From: Syntrophorhabdaceae bacterium
Lineage (GTDB): Bacteria; Desulfobacterota; Syntrophorhabdia; Syntrophorhabdales; Syntrophorhabdaceae
DNA: 64,000 nucleotides
Direction: 5' to 3'
NCBI GenBank assembly: GCA_028698615.1
Contig: JAQVWF010000006.1
Span: forward strand, 1 to 64,000
Positions 25,901 to 35,468 of this stretch are shown here, in pieces. The position numbers and the translations under genes were made by a program. A model generated the notes under the pieces. It was not told the DNA's origin and did not search any database. It saw only the letters and a list, made by a program, of their open reading frames with translations. Numbering within the stretch: position 1 is the stretch's first letter; every line of letters starts with the position of its first letter.

Positions 25901-26647
25901 ATGGAATTTACGTATTACGGCGACCTGCTGGGCATCTCCGGCTATTACAGGCTCAACCCCAGCGTTGCAAAGGAAAAGCTGAACCAATTTTACGATATCA
26001 CCTTTGAAAGCCTTTCGGAATACTGTCGACAAAACGATATGGCCACCGTTGAAATGTTCAGCGACAGCCTGTTGTTCTATGGCGACGATATTTATACCGC
26101 CCTTGAACAGCTGCATTCCGTGTACGCGAGACTGCTTTACAAAGGCCTGCTTTTAAGGGGAGCTATCGTAAAAGGGAAACTGCAATTCGAGCCCCGTCTT
26201 ACCTACGACAACTACGAAAAGAAGCTGCCCCAGGATGATACCCTTGCGCGGGTTATGGGGCTGGAAAGCACAAAAAAAGGCGCGCGGCTGTTGATCGAGA
26301 ACCAGCTCGCCGCCGAGGTGCTTGATCAGTACCCTGAATGGCTCACACAGGAAGGCTATGTCATGAGCTTCAACAACCCGCACTATGTACAGGTTCCGGA
26401 AAACAGCATACTCCGGAGGATATCACCGACACCGGAGCAGGACACATACGAGTACCTGTATTTCTGGATCAGTCCGGGCCACAAAGCCTATCTGAATCTT
26501 GACCGCGAGTTCAGGGCCAGGGACCTTGAGGTGCTAAGGTCGATGACAAGCGAATCCATCAGCGCCCATTACAGAGAAACGATAGAGCTTCTGAAACGAA
26601 GCAAGACACGCCAAAAGGTTACCAACGAAAGACTCGGTCTTCCATGA
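25901..26647 (+). CDS. Class III nucleotide-cyclase-fold-like protein of unknown function
   Basis: A 248-residue soluble protein. The N-terminal half has the spaced pattern of a cyclase homology domain: an early Asp in FTYYGDLLGISGYY, a second acidic turn in ATVEMFSDSLLFYGDD, and GLLLRGAIVKGKLQFEP where cyclases carry the (R/H)xGixxG strand. These are the two metal-Asp positions and the strand after the substrate loop. I cannot confirm the base-selecting and transition-state residues. The C-terminal half (SFNNPHYVQVPENSILRRIS, EYLYFWISPGHKAYLNLDRE) is unrecognised. Could be a cyclase, a dead cyclase or only a similar ferredoxin-like fold. No effector gene is evident. Confidence 0.45.
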   Translation: MEFTYYGDLLGISGYYRLNPSVAKEKLNQFYDITFESLSEYCRQNDMATVEMFSDSLLFYGDDIYTALEQLHSVYARLLYKGLLLRGAIVKGKLQFEPRLTYDNYEKKLPQDDTLARVMGLESTKKGARLLIENQLAAEVLDQYPEWLTQEGYVMSFNNPHYVQVPENSILRRISPTPEQDTYEYLYFWISPGHKAYLNLDREFRARDLEVLRSMTSESISAHYRETIELLKRSKTRQKVTNERLGLP

Positions 26648-26704
26648 CGGGCCACAGGATCGTAACCGGTTGTTGAAACACATGACATTTTGCTGCTATC
26701 TTTT

Positions 26705-28225
26705 CTAGTTTCCCGATATCACCGACCGGAGCACCTGGCCCAATTCCTCCAGGTCATAGGGCTTGGCTATCACATTCTTAAATCCATATTGCCTGTAATC
26801 GGACATGATAGGATCGTTCGAGTAGCCGCTCGATACGATGGCGCGTACCATGGGGTCTACCCTGAGAAGCTCTTTCATCGCTTCCCTTCCCCCCATTCCG
26901 CCCGGTACTGTCAGGTCCAGTATCACGGCATCGTACTTTCTTTCCTGGTAGAGGCACAGCGCTTCCTCCCCGTCCCGGGCGAAATCCACCGTAAAGCCGT
27001 GGTACGCAAGGATGTCGCCGATTATCTCCAGTATTGCCTCCTCGTCATCCATAACAAGCACGTTTCCCCCGATCGCATCGCTCATGTCTTGTTTGTTTCT
27101 CCTTTCCCCGGAAAATGGTGCATCGTATACGGGTAAATATATGTGAAAGGTGCTTCCCACACCCAGAGTTGATTCAACGCTGATGCTCCCCTGATGGTTC
27201 CTTATGATGGAATAGCAGATGGCAAGCCCGAGGCCGCTGCCTTTCTGCTTGGTGGTGAAATAGGGGTCGAAGATACAGTCGAGATGCTCCTCGGGGATGC
27301 CCATCCCGTTGTCGGTGATGTTTATGCGCACGTATCTGCCGGCGGCGAGGTTCGGCGCGGCATTTTCGAGAACCACGTTCTGCGCGCCGATGAGCAGTGT
27401 CCCGCCCTGAGGCATAGCCTGGTGGGCATTGATGACAATGTGACCGATGGCCTGGTTTATCTGCCCCTCGTCGATGGAAACGGAGAAAAGGTCTTCCGCA
27501 ATATCGAACCTGCAGGTCACGCCCGTTCCGGTCAATGCCAACTGGGCGGTCTCTCTGAGGTTATCGGCTATCGATGAAACCTTTGTGATGGGCGCTCCTC
27601 CCCTGGAAAAGGTGAGAAGCTGCTGGGTCAACTCCTTGGCCCGCGTGATCGACTGCTCGGCAAGGGTGAGCTTTTCCCTTGCCCTTTCCGCATCCTTCTC
27701 CATGTATATCTTTCCGAGGGAGATGTTGCCGAGGATCATGGTGAGGATATTGTTGAAATCATGGGCAATACCCCCCGCAAGCACGCCGAGGGATTCGAGC
27801 TTGCCAATCTTTGCCTGCTCCCGTTCTACCCGGGCTCGGTATGTGATATCGGTAACGGTGATGATCTGCGATGTCTCGTCGATGGATGCGGCCTGGGCGA
27901 GGATATCCATCATGGCCCCGTCCTTTTTTCGTAATGTCGTTTCCACGTAGCCTGTGGATTGCAGGGCGCCAGCCGCCCGCAGGCATTCGGTCTCCCGCTC
28001 GAAGAGAACCCGGATCGCTTTTCCGTGGAGGTCTTCCATCGGATAGCCTGTCATGCGGCACATGGCGTCGTTTACCCATTCGAAGATGCTGCCCCGTACC
28101 CGGCAGATCCCGATGGGTGATGCAGAAAGAATGGCCCGGAGGGACCTTTCAGATTCCTGGGCCTCCTGCCGGCAGGAGTCTTGCTCTTCACGTACCGCAT
28201 GCTTCTCTTCTGCGCTCACAGGCAT
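26705..28225 (-). CDS. Soluble PAS-histidine kinase-receiver hybrid protein
   Basis: A 506-residue cytosolic hybrid kinase. PAS domain at about 25-130 (AILSASPIGICRVRGSIFEW), H-box AGGIAHDFNNIL with His155, catalytic domain with NAHQAM (N-box), TDNGMGIP, FTTKQKGSGLGLAI, and a C-terminal receiver with DD in VMDDEE and Asp437 in AVILDLTVPGG. No transmembrane segment, so the signal is intracellular. The FNNIL-type H-box is common in deltaproteobacterial hybrid kinases. No cognate regulator is adjacent on the same strand. Start ATG at 28225 after GAGAGGG. Confidence 0.9.
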   Translation of the reverse strand: MPVSAEEKHAVREEQDSCRQEAQESERSLRAILSASPIGICRVRGSIFEWVNDAMCRMTGYPMEDLHGKAIRVLFERETECLRAAGALQSTGYVETTLRKKDGAMMDILAQAASIDETSQIITVTDITYRARVEREQAKIGKLESLGVLAGGIAHDFNNILTMILGNISLGKIYMEKDAERAREKLTLAEQSITRAKELTQQLLTFSRGGAPITKVSSIADNLRETAQLALTGTGVTCRFDIAEDLFSVSIDEGQINQAIGHIVINAHQAMPQGGTLLIGAQNVVLENAAPNLAAGRYVRINITDNGMGIPEEHLDCIFDPYFTTKQKGSGLGLAICYSIIRNHQGSISVESTLGVGSTFHIYLPVYDAPFSGERRNKQDMSDAIGGNVLVMDDEEAILEIIGDILAYHGFTVDFARDGEEALCLYQERKYDAVILDLTVPGGMGGREAMKELLRVDPMVRAIVSSGYSNDPIMSDYRQYGFKNVIAKPYDLEELGQVLRSVISGN

Positions 28226-28271
28226 ACCCTCTCGGTTCTTGCGCCATTGCCGAATGAATCTCTTTCGCTCT

Positions 28272-28742
28272 CTATATGTTCCGTGAGGCTATTGTTGCCT
28301 TTTTGGCAAGGATCGCGTATTCAAATCCGTCAATAAGGGCCAGGAACGAGGCCCGATTGATGTTCTCAGAGATGGCGACGACACTCCACACCGCTTCTCC
28401 GTCGGAAAAGATTATGTTTACCTCGACGCCTGCCGATGTCCCCGATCGCGAATCATGGATCCGGGAAGAGAAGTCGACCAGTTTCACCTCCTGGATTGCG
28501 GGGAAGATCGATGATAGGGATTTCTTGAGGACGTTCGCGAGGGCATCGACAGGCCCCACCCCTGTGGACGCCTCATGCATCTCGCGCCTTTCCGCCCGGA
28601 TGATCACCGTTGCCTCCGGCCTCTGCCCGTCGTCAATGAGCCGGTAGCTTCCCACCACCTCAAAGGGTCTCTTGAAGCCCCTTTTCGACCTCAGGATATT
28701 CAGCTCTTTTGTGGCGTCGGTGATATTGAGGAGGTTTTTCAC
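28272..28742 (-). CDS. Stand-alone LeuA-type allosteric (dimer) domain protein
   Basis: A 156-residue protein whose sequence parallels the C-terminal regulatory domain of the citramalate synthase encoded just upstream: both contain [15 protein letters not shown] / [27 protein letters not shown] / [22 protein letters not shown] / [11 protein letters not shown] and W(S/G)(V/T)V(A/G)(I/V)SENI. The N-terminal segment ([20 protein letters not shown]) matches the start of that domain as well. It lacks a TIM barrel and so cannot catalyse the reaction. GTG start overlaps the cimA stop, so the two are coupled. It probably binds an amino acid and modulates CimA or another synthase. Confidence 0.8.
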   Translation of the reverse strand: MKNLLNITDATKELNILRSKRGFKRPFEVVGSYRLIDDGQRPEATVIIRAERREMHEASTGVGPVDALANVLKKSLSSIFPAIQEVKLVDFSSRIHDSRSGTSAGVEVNIIFSDGEAVWSVVAISENINRASFLALIDGFEYAILAKKATIASRNI

Positions 28743-30310
28743 CGTTTCTTCTCCTCTTCAATGAGAAGCTTGTAATCGATCGAATCGACGAGGGCCCGCC
28801 AGCTGGCCTCGATGATGTTCTCCGATACGCCCACCGTCCCCCAGGTATGTTTGCCGTCGCTGCTTTCTATGAGGACGCGCGTGGGAGCGCCCGTGCCCTC
28901 CCTCGTGGAAAGGACCCTGACCTTGTAGTCGACGAGATCCATCGTCTTCAGCTCGGGATAGAACGCATGGAGGGCCTTTCTGAGAGCATTGTCCAGGGCG
29001 TTGACGGGGCCTTTGCCGAGCGCCGCCGTGTGTTCCACGCGGTCGCCTACCCTTACCAGGATCGTGGCTTCCGTCACGGGTTGAGAGGTCTCCTTCTTTT
29101 CGACGATGATCCTGAAACCGATAAGCTCGAAATAGGATCTGTGGATGCCGAGTTTCTTCTTGATGAGGAGCTCCAGTGAGCCTTCGGCCCCTTCGAACTG
29201 GTATCCGTGCATCTCCAGGTCTTTTATCCTTTTGACGACATCCTTGACAGCCTTCGGGTCCTTATCGATGTCGATGTTGAATTCCTTTGCCTTGTAACGG
29301 ATGCTGCTCTCGCCGGAGAGATCTGAAATAAGGACGCGCTGGGAGTTGCCGACAAGCTCCGGCTTAACATGTTCGTAGGTTTCGGGGTTCTTCCTGATGG
29401 CGCTGACGTGGATGCCCCCCTTGTGTGCGAAGGCGCTTACCCCCACGTAGGGCCTGTGCTTGTCGGGTATGAAATTGGCCATCTCGTCGACGAAGAGGCT
29501 AAGCTCCCTGAGGCGGACGACCCTTTCCCTGTCGATGCCGGTATGTCCCATTTTAAGGATGATGTTGGGGATGATGGAACAAAGATTCGCGTTTCCGCAG
29601 CGCTCCCCGTAGCCGTTGATGGTGCCCTGCACGAGATCGCATCCCGCCCTGACAGCCATCAGCGAATTGGCTACCGCCATTTCCGTATCGTTGTGGGTGT
29701 GGATCCCCAGCCTTATTCCCGTGCCCTTCCCCACGGCCCGGGTGACCTCGAAGATCTCGAAAGGCATGGCGCCGCCGTTAGTATCGCAAAGGACGATGAC
29801 GTCGGCCCCGGCATCGCCCGCCGTGCGTATCACTGCCAAAGCATATTCCTTATTGCGTTTGTATCCGTCGTAGAAATGCTCGGCGTCAAAGAAAACGGTC
29901 TTGCCCACCTTCTTGAGGTGGCTGATCGTCGTCGCTATCATCTTGAGGTTCGTATCGAGGCCGACACGCAGGGCGTCCCTGACATGAAGGTCCCAGGCCT
30001 TTCCCACGATGGCCACGGTGTCTGTTCCGGCATCGAGAAGCGCCTTCATGACAGGGTCCGTCGCGGGTCGCGCATGTGCCTTGATGGTGCTCGAAAAGGC
30101 CACGATGCGGGAATTCCTGAGGGAGAGCTTTCTCACTTCCTTGAAGTATTGCAGGTCTTTGGGATTCGAGCCCGGCCAACCCCCCTCGATGTAGTGGATG
30201 CCGAAGTCATCGAGCTTTTCCGTTATCCTCAGCTTATCAGTGAGACTGAAGGCGATATCTTCCGATTGCGCTCCATCCCTTAGGGTGGTGTCGTAAAAAT
30301 CGACCCTCAA
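28739..30310 (-). CDS. cimA: (R)-citramalate synthase
   Basis: A 523-residue HMGL-like synthase: [69 protein letters not shown], then [20 protein letters not shown]. The C-terminus carries a LeuA dimer domain. It joins pyruvate and acetyl-CoA to citramalate, the first step of the threonine-independent isoleucine route. TTG at 30310 is the likely start, with AAGGAGG four to eight bases before it, and it overlaps the lysC stop. The ywGxxP-like [10 protein letters not shown] distinguishes CimA from isopropylmalate synthase. Confidence 0.93.
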   Translation of the reverse strand: MRVDFYDTTLRDGAQSEDIAFSLTDKLRITEKLDDFGIHYIEGGWPGSNPKDLQYFKEVRKLSLRNSRIVAFSSTIKAHARPATDPVMKALLDAGTDTVAIVGKAWDLHVRDALRVGLDTNLKMIATTISHLKKVGKTVFFDAEHFYDGYKRNKEYALAVIRTAGDAGADVIVLCDTNGGAMPFEIFEVTRAVGKGTGIRLGIHTHNDTEMAVANSLMAVRAGCDLVQGTINGYGERCGNANLCSIIPNIILKMGHTGIDRERVVRLRELSLFVDEMANFIPDKHRPYVGVSAFAHKGGIHVSAIRKNPETYEHVKPELVGNSQRVLISDLSGESSIRYKAKEFNIDIDKDPKAVKDVVKRIKDLEMHGYQFEGAEGSLELLIKKKLGIHRSYFELIGFRIIVEKKETSQPVTEATILVRVGDRVEHTAALGKGPVNALDNALRKALHAFYPELKTMDLVDYKVRVLSTREGTGAPTRVLIESSDGKHTWGTVGVSENIIEASWRALVDSIDYKLLIEEEKKR

Positions 30311-31539
30311 CTCTCCTCCTTGATGTCTTCGGCGTCAAGTTCAAAATTCTTGTGGAGGGCTCTGACCGCCAGTTCGCCGTACTTGCTCTCGATGACACAG
30401 GATATCTTGATCTCCGATGTGGAAATGAGTTCTATATTGATCCCTTCATTGGCAAGGATGGTGAACATCTTGGACGCGACACCGGAATGGGAACGCATGC
30501 CCAGGCCGACGATGGAAACCTTGGCCATATCTTCGTCCACGGCAACCTTTGCCCCTATGCTTGAACCGATCTCCTCGGTGATCTTGAAGGCCTTTTTCCC
30601 ATCCGCCTTGACCACCGTAAAGGTTATGTCGTTGTAGTTCTCATGGCTGACGTTCTGGACGATCATGTCGACGACGATATTGGCCGCGCTGAGGGCGCTG
30701 AAGATCTTGGATGCGATGCCCGGCTTGTCGGGAACCTTGTTGATGGTGATCTTCGCTTCATTTTTATTGTAGGTGATACCTGAAATTACGACCTTTTCCA
30801 TCATGATCATGTCCTCCTTGCAGACAAGTGTTCCTTTGCCCTCGACCAGGGATGATTTGACGAGGATGGGGACGTTGTACTTCTGGGCGAGTTCGACGGA
30901 CCTTATCTGGAGCACCTTTGCCCCCAGGGACGCCATTTCCAGCATCTCTTCATAGGATATCTTATCAAGGCGCCTGGCTTTTTCACAGATGTTCGGGTCT
31001 GTGGTGTAGACGCCGTCCACGTCGGTGTAGATCTCGCACAGGTCGGCATTGAGAGCCGCCGCAAGGGCGACGGCGGTGGTGTCCGAACCGCCCCTTCCCA
31101 GGGTGGTGATGTTTCCGCTGTCATCCACCCCCTGGAACCCGGGCACGATGATGATGTTGCCTTCCTTGAGCTCGTTCATGACCTTCGCGCCCTCAACCCT
31201 GGCGATGCGGGCGATCCCGAAACTTGAATCGCTGATGATCCTTATCTGGTCCGCGAGAAGCGATATGGCCTTATGGCCCATTTCTTTCAGGGTGATGGCG
31301 AGAAGGGCCGATGTGACCTGTTCGCCGGTGGAGATGAGCACGTCCACTTCCCTTTCATCAGGGAATTTGGCTATTTCGTGGGCCAGGTTGAGAAGCTTGT
31401 CCGTCTCGCCGGACATAGCGGAGACGACCACGATGACGTCCATGCCGCGGCCCTTGTACTCGATGGCGCGCTTCGCAACGTTTTGTATTCTCTGCACGTC
31501 CCTGACTGACGTGCCGCCGTACTTTTGAACAACCAGCAT
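30307..31539 (-). CDS. lysC: Aspartate kinase
   Basis: A 410-residue aspartokinase: [42 protein letters not shown], and two ACT domains in the C-terminal third ([35 protein letters not shown]). It makes aspartyl phosphate for lysine, threonine and methionine. ATG 31539 is chosen because GGAGG lies five bases upstream; an ATG at 31551 lacks one. ACT domains suggest feedback control by lysine and/or threonine. Coupled to cimA by a four-base overlap. Confidence 0.95.
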   Translation of the reverse strand: MLVVQKYGGTSVRDVQRIQNVAKRAIEYKGRGMDVIVVVSAMSGETDKLLNLAHEIAKFPDEREVDVLISTGEQVTSALLAITLKEMGHKAISLLADQIRIISDSSFGIARIARVEGAKVMNELKEGNIIIVPGFQGVDDSGNITTLGRGGSDTTAVALAAALNADLCEIYTDVDGVYTTDPNICEKARRLDKISYEEMLEMASLGAKVLQIRSVELAQKYNVPILVKSSLVEGKGTLVCKEDMIMMEKVVISGITYNKNEAKITINKVPDKPGIASKIFSALSAANIVVDMIVQNVSHENYNDITFTVVKADGKKAFKITEEIGSSIGAKVAVDEDMAKVSIVGLGMRSHSGVASKMFTILANEGINIELISTSEIKISCVIESKYGELAVRALHKNFELDAEDIKEES

Positions 31540-31578
31540 CGTATCCTCCATATAGAATGAATGGCATAAAGCGGGGAA

Positions 31579-32040
31579 TTACAGGTCTTTCACGCCGCTT
31601 CGTTCCCGGCTTCCACCCTCGGTTTCCTGCTTGATAATAACAATTTTTCGTTCCATTTCTCCAGTAATTTCTATGTGGACCTCTATCACGCCTTCCCACC
31701 AGCGAGACCTTTGCGCCCACTCGACGGCGACGATGCCTCCGGCAAGGAACTCTTCCATGTTGAGGTCCGAAAGGTCGCCTTCTTCGAGGCGGTAAAGGTC
31801 TGCATGACAGAGGGTGATCTTTCCCTCATATACGTTCATGATGGTATAGGAGGGGCTTACGACGTATTCCCAGTCGGGGACGGAAAGGCCCCGGGCCATG
31901 CCTTTAACGAGCTGGGTCTTTCCCGCTCCGAGATCGCCGTAAATGGCGTAGACCTGGCCGGCCCGTGCGTTCAGGGCTATCTTTTCCCCGATGTCTATCG
32001 TTTCAGAGGGATCTTTCGATATATATTCTGTCCGTCCCAT
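31579..32040 (-). CDS. tsaE: tRNA threonylcarbamoyladenosine biosynthesis ATPase TsaE
   Basis: A 153-residue P-loop protein: GDLGAGKTQLVKGMARGL (Walker A), SPSYTIMNVYEG (switch I), HADLYRLEEGDLSDLNMEEFL and VAVEWAQR, all typical of TsaE (YjeE). ATG 32040 follows AGGAGAT, making it overlap the end of nnr by 38 bases; a longer frame is a shadow of nnr. With TsaC (61988-62980 here) and TsaB/TsaD elsewhere it makes t6A37 in ANN-decoding tRNAs. Confidence 0.93.
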   Translation of the reverse strand: MGRTEYISKDPSETIDIGEKIALNARAGQVYAIYGDLGAGKTQLVKGMARGLSVPDWEYVVSPSYTIMNVYEGKITLCHADLYRLEEGDLSDLNMEEFLAGGIVAVEWAQRSRWWEGVIEVHIEITGEMERKIVIIKQETEGGSRERSGVKDL

Positions 32041-33577
32041 TACGGATCTCCTGTATTGCGTCGCCCAATCCCACCACGAGGTCGAGGGCGAGAAGGTCCA
32101 TATCGGAATGGTTTTCCACCCAGGTATCCGCCATGTACCCATGAAGGTAGGCTCCGAGAAGGGCGCTCTGGGTAAGGCTGTAGCCCTGGGAGACAAGTCC
32201 CCCGATAAAGCCCGTCAGGATGTCGCCGCTTCCCCCTTTTGCGAGCGAGGGGTTCCCCGTGGGGTTCAGGAACATCCGGCCGTCTGCCGTCGAGAGCACG
32301 CTCGCTGCGCCCTTGAGAAGGATGTTCACCCCCCACCTGGCGGCACAGGACCCCGCCGCACCCATCCTGTCATCGTTCACCTCTTTCGGGGTCTTGCCGA
32401 TGAGGCGCGCCAGCTCCCCTGGATGAGGCGTCAGGACGGCCTTCCTCTTTGCTTTTTTGAGGAGCGGCGTGTGTCGCTGAAAGGCGTTGATGCCGTCGGC
32501 ATCTATGATGAAGGGTTTGTCTATCTCCCGGTATATCCTTCTGGTCAGTTCCATAACCCCTTCATTCTGTGAAAGGCCGGGACCCATGATGACCACATCC
32601 TTGTCTTCCATAAAGTCGGCGATCTCGCCGAAGGAGTCGGCGGTAAAGAAGCCCTGGCCGTCATCCGCAACGGGGTACGTCATCACCTCCGTCGTCTTTG
32701 TCTCCATGATGGCATTCAACGTCCGGGGTATGATGAGCGTGACAAGCCCTGCGCCGATCCTGAGGGCGGCAAGTGACGCCATGTGCGCGGCACCCGTCTT
32801 TCCCGGTGACCCGGCCATGACGACGGTGTGTCCGAAGCTTCCTTTATGCGACGAGGGGAGGCGCTCTCTCAGGAAGCCCCTGAGCATTTCGCCGTCGGTC
32901 ACTTCCCCGTCGAAACCTACCTCCTTCTCGATGAAGGAAGGAATGGATATGTCGATAACGGTGAGCCTGCCAGCATGATCGGCGCCGGGGCTGAGGATCT
33001 GGCCAGGCTTGGGGTAGGCATAGGTGAATGTGTGAACGGCCCGAATGGCGCTTCCAAGGGGTTTGCCCGTGTTGCCGTCGATGCCGGAAGGGATGTCGAC
33101 GGCGATGACGGGCTTCCCCGAGGTGTTGATCTCATCGATGACGGTCTTTTCCATTCCGCCCACGGGTTTCGACAGGCCCGTACCGAAGATGGCGTCGACG
33201 ATGAGGTGGGCTTCCCTGATGCCCGCCTTGACCGGCGCGGGTCTTGCCGTGCATTCCACCACCTCTCCCGAGAGCGATTCAAAGAGCCTCATGTTGAGCG
33301 CTGCGTCGCCTTTCAGGTCCGTCTTCGCCCCGATGAGATAGACACGCACCCTGAAACCGTCGATCAGGGCATAGCGGGCGATGACGAACCCGTCGCCGCC
33401 ATTGTTGCCGCGGCCGCAAACAACGGCGATCACCTCGTCGCCGGCAAGGTAACGCTCCTTCATGAGACGGTATGTGTTTCTCCCGGCGTTCTCCATGAGC
33501 ACGGCCGAGGGGATGCCCCACGTCTTGATGGAATATTCGTCATAGCGCGCCATCTTCTGAGGTGAAAGGACCTTCAT
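32003..33577 (-). CDS. nnr: Bifunctional NAD(P)H-hydrate epimerase / ADP-dependent dehydratase
   Basis: A 524-residue two-domain repair enzyme. The N-terminal epimerase half has VVCGRGNNGGDGFVIARYAL and VDIPSGIDGNTGKP; the C-terminal dehydratase half has VVMAGSPGKTGAAHMASLAAL, DADGINAF, LTPHPGELARLIG and NPSLAKGGSGDILTGFIGGL. It repairs damaged NADHX and NADPHX. It overlaps tsaE downstream by 38 bases, as in many genomes, and follows acpS. Confidence 0.95.
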   Translation of the reverse strand: MKVLSPQKMARYDEYSIKTWGIPSAVLMENAGRNTYRLMKERYLAGDEVIAVVCGRGNNGGDGFVIARYALIDGFRVRVYLIGAKTDLKGDAALNMRLFESLSGEVVECTARPAPVKAGIREAHLIVDAIFGTGLSKPVGGMEKTVIDEINTSGKPVIAVDIPSGIDGNTGKPLGSAIRAVHTFTYAYPKPGQILSPGADHAGRLTVIDISIPSFIEKEVGFDGEVTDGEMLRGFLRERLPSSHKGSFGHTVVMAGSPGKTGAAHMASLAALRIGAGLVTLIIPRTLNAIMETKTTEVMTYPVADDGQGFFTADSFGEIADFMEDKDVVIMGPGLSQNEGVMELTRRIYREIDKPFIIDADGINAFQRHTPLLKKAKRKAVLTPHPGELARLIGKTPKEVNDDRMGAAGSCAARWGVNILLKGAASVLSTADGRMFLNPTGNPSLAKGGSGDILTGFIGGLVSQGYSLTQSALLGAYLHGYMADTWVENHSDMDLLALDLVVGLGDAIQEIRNGTDRIYIERSL

Positions 33578-33593
33578 ATGTCGACCCCCTTTG

Positions 33594-33917
33594 TCAGTCT
33601 TTACAGATCACGACGGATACAGCATAGGATCTCTCATGGGAGATGCTGACCTCGTCGTAGCGGGTGCCCTGAAAGACGATGAAAGGTTTTCCATCGTCGC
33701 TGTGCACCTCGATATCTCTGAAGGAGAGCCGTTTGCCCCGAGCCTTCATAAAAGCCTCCTTGGCAGCGAACCTTCCCGCCAGGGATTCCTCCATGCGTTT
33801 CCTGCTCCTGGCATAGGCAATCTCCGAAGGGGCGAAGACCTTCACGAGGAACCTCTCCCCATGCCTCTCGAGCGCCCGCTTGATGCGGGCTATGTCTACG
33901 ATATCAATGCCAACCAT
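33594..33917 (-). CDS. acpS: Holo-[acyl-carrier-protein] synthase
   Basis: A 107-residue phosphopantetheinyl transferase: VGIDIVDIARIKRALERHGERF, then FAPSEIAYA and SLAGRFAAKEAFMKARG, the two Mg-binding and catalytic motifs. It transfers phosphopantetheine from CoA to AcpP (48363-48602). ATG 33917 gives the usual MVGIDIV start; a TTG six codons earlier just after the pdxJ stop is an alternative. Confidence 0.93.
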   Translation of the reverse strand: MVGIDIVDIARIKRALERHGERFLVKVFAPSEIAYARSRKRMEESLAGRFAAKEAFMKARGKRLSFRDIEVHSDDGKPFIVFQGTRYDEVSISHERSYAVSVVICKD

Positions 33918-33938
33918 AATCAAAAAAGGTTTCAAGCC

Positions 33939-34652
33939 TTATTTCATCAGTTCTATCATGTCTCTTACCGCTTTATCGAGGCCTGTGAATATGGCGCGGG
34001 CTATTATGCTGTGGCCGATGCTCAGATCGTCTATTTCGGGGATTACGGCGATGTCGCGCACGTTATGATAATGGAGCCCGTGGCCCGCATTGACACCGAG
34101 ACCGAGCTCTTTGCCGAGCACTGCCGAACGGATGACCTTGTCGAGTTCCCTTTTCCTCATTTTAGGCGTGCGCGCCCCGGCGTAGGAGCCGGTGTGTATC
34201 TCCATCATGTCCGCCCCTGCCGCCGCCGCCGCCCTGATCTGCGATTCGACGGGATCTATGAAGAGGCTCACGGCGATGCCCTTTGTTTTTACTGCAGCGA
34301 TCACCTTTTCGATCTTCGACGCGAACTTGATCACGTCAAGACCGCCTTCGGTGGTAAGCTCCTGGCGTTTCTCCGGAACGAGGGTGATCATATCGGGTTT
34401 CGTCGAAGCGGCGATCTTCGTCATTTCCGGTGTCGCCGCCATCTCGAGATTGAGCCTGCTGTGCACGACATCGCGAAGGATCTTGAGGTCGCGGTCCTTG
34501 ATATGCCTGCGGTCTTCACGAAGATGTATGATGATCCCCGTTGCTCCCGCCGTCTCGGCGATACCCGCCGCGAAAACGGGATCGGGATAGTGGATGCCCC
34601 GTGCTTCCCGCAGAGTGGCCACGTGATCTATGTTTACCATGAGTTCAGGCAT
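33939..34652 (-). CDS. pdxJ: Pyridoxine 5'-phosphate synthase
   Basis: A 237-residue TIM-barrel enzyme: MPELMVNIDHVATLREARG, GATGIIIHLREDRRHIKDRDL, NLEMAATPEM, MITLVPEKRQELTTEGGLD, and VNAGHGLHYHNV, all hallmarks of PdxJ. It condenses 1-deoxyxylulose 5-phosphate with aminoacetone phosphate. ATG 34652 is seven bases after GGAGG. Followed directly by acpS, a conserved pairing. Confidence 0.97.
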   Translation of the reverse strand: MPELMVNIDHVATLREARGIHYPDPVFAAGIAETAGATGIIIHLREDRRHIKDRDLKILRDVVHSRLNLEMAATPEMTKIAASTKPDMITLVPEKRQELTTEGGLDVIKFASKIEKVIAAVKTKGIAVSLFIDPVESQIRAAAAAGADMMEIHTGSYAGARTPKMRKRELDKVIRSAVLGKELGLGVNAGHGLHYHNVRDIAVIPEIDDLSIGHSIIARAIFTGLDKAVRDMIELMK

Positions 34653-34777
34653 TGTCGTTCCTCCGAAATCTGTATTTGGCACCTCCGGCTGTTTTCACCC
34701 GCAGGCTCGAAGCATCATTTCTGGATAAAAAAACCGGTGTGACGGGGCATCCCGTTTGCCCGGCTGATGGAGGCGCG

Positions 34778-35446
34778 TCATTCCCAGTGGCCCTCCTTGC
34801 CGGTGAGGCGCTTCAGGACGATCTTTACCGAATCGGGCCTGACCTTGACCCCCGGGAAGCTCTCCGTATCAAACCCGACATTGAGGGTCTCCTCATTGCG
34901 GTGCATGTCGCCGTTTGCAGGCAATGTCTCTATGGTCGTGATCTTTTCGAGGACCTTTCGAGGACCTTCGGCAATGACATACTGGGGGCTGGCATGGATG
35001 ATCTCGTATCGGCCGACCCATTTCCTATCCAGCACTGGCACGGTCTTGAGCTTCTTTTCGATTACCCTGTCGACGACCACACTGACGGTTCCCGGACGCA
35101 CCTCCACGATGTCTATCCCCTTCGGCGCAGCCACGTTGGTCTTGGACAGGTCGAAGACCGTCTGGCCTTCTTTGATGCCGTTCAGGTTTACCAGAGCGGT
35201 CACATCGCGATCCTTGATGTCCTTGAGCAGCGTAACCCGTCCGCTCACGGTAAGAAAGACCCTTTCGGGATCCATTTTCGTTATCACCATGTTCCTGGGG
35301 AGATTGGAAACGGTGAGGCGCACGGTTATGTCCTTCTTCGGCTCGCCGATCTGAAATACCGTGTACCAGAGCATAATGGCGAGAACCAGGGACAGAAGCT
35401 TCAGCTTCCAATCCTTCAGCAGATATCTTTCGAGCAGAGTCTTCAT
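34778..35446 (-). CDS. YbbR-domain protein (CdaR-type regulator of diadenylate cyclase)
   Basis: A 222-residue protein with one N-terminal membrane helix (KLKLLSLVLAIMLWYTVF) followed by YbbR repeats exposed outside the membrane (KDITVRLTVSNLPRNMVI, VEVRPGTVSVVVDRVIEKKL, VRPDSVKIVL). It is encoded directly after cdaA. In Firmicutes the homologue binds CdaA and modulates c-di-AMP synthesis. The glmM gene that usually follows is not here; pdxJ comes next. Confidence 0.85.
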   Translation of the reverse strand: MKTLLERYLLKDWKLKLLSLVLAIMLWYTVFQIGEPKKDITVRLTVSNLPRNMVITKMDPERVFLTVSGRVTLLKDIKDRDVTALVNLNGIKEGQTVFDLSKTNVAAPKGIDIVEVRPGTVSVVVDRVIEKKLKTVPVLDRKWVGRYEIIHASPQYVIAEGPRKVLEKITTIETLPANGDMHRNEETLNVGFDTESFPGVKVRPDSVKIVLKRLTGKEGHWE

Positions 35447-35468
35447 AATGGCTGTTCGAGTCTCTCTT

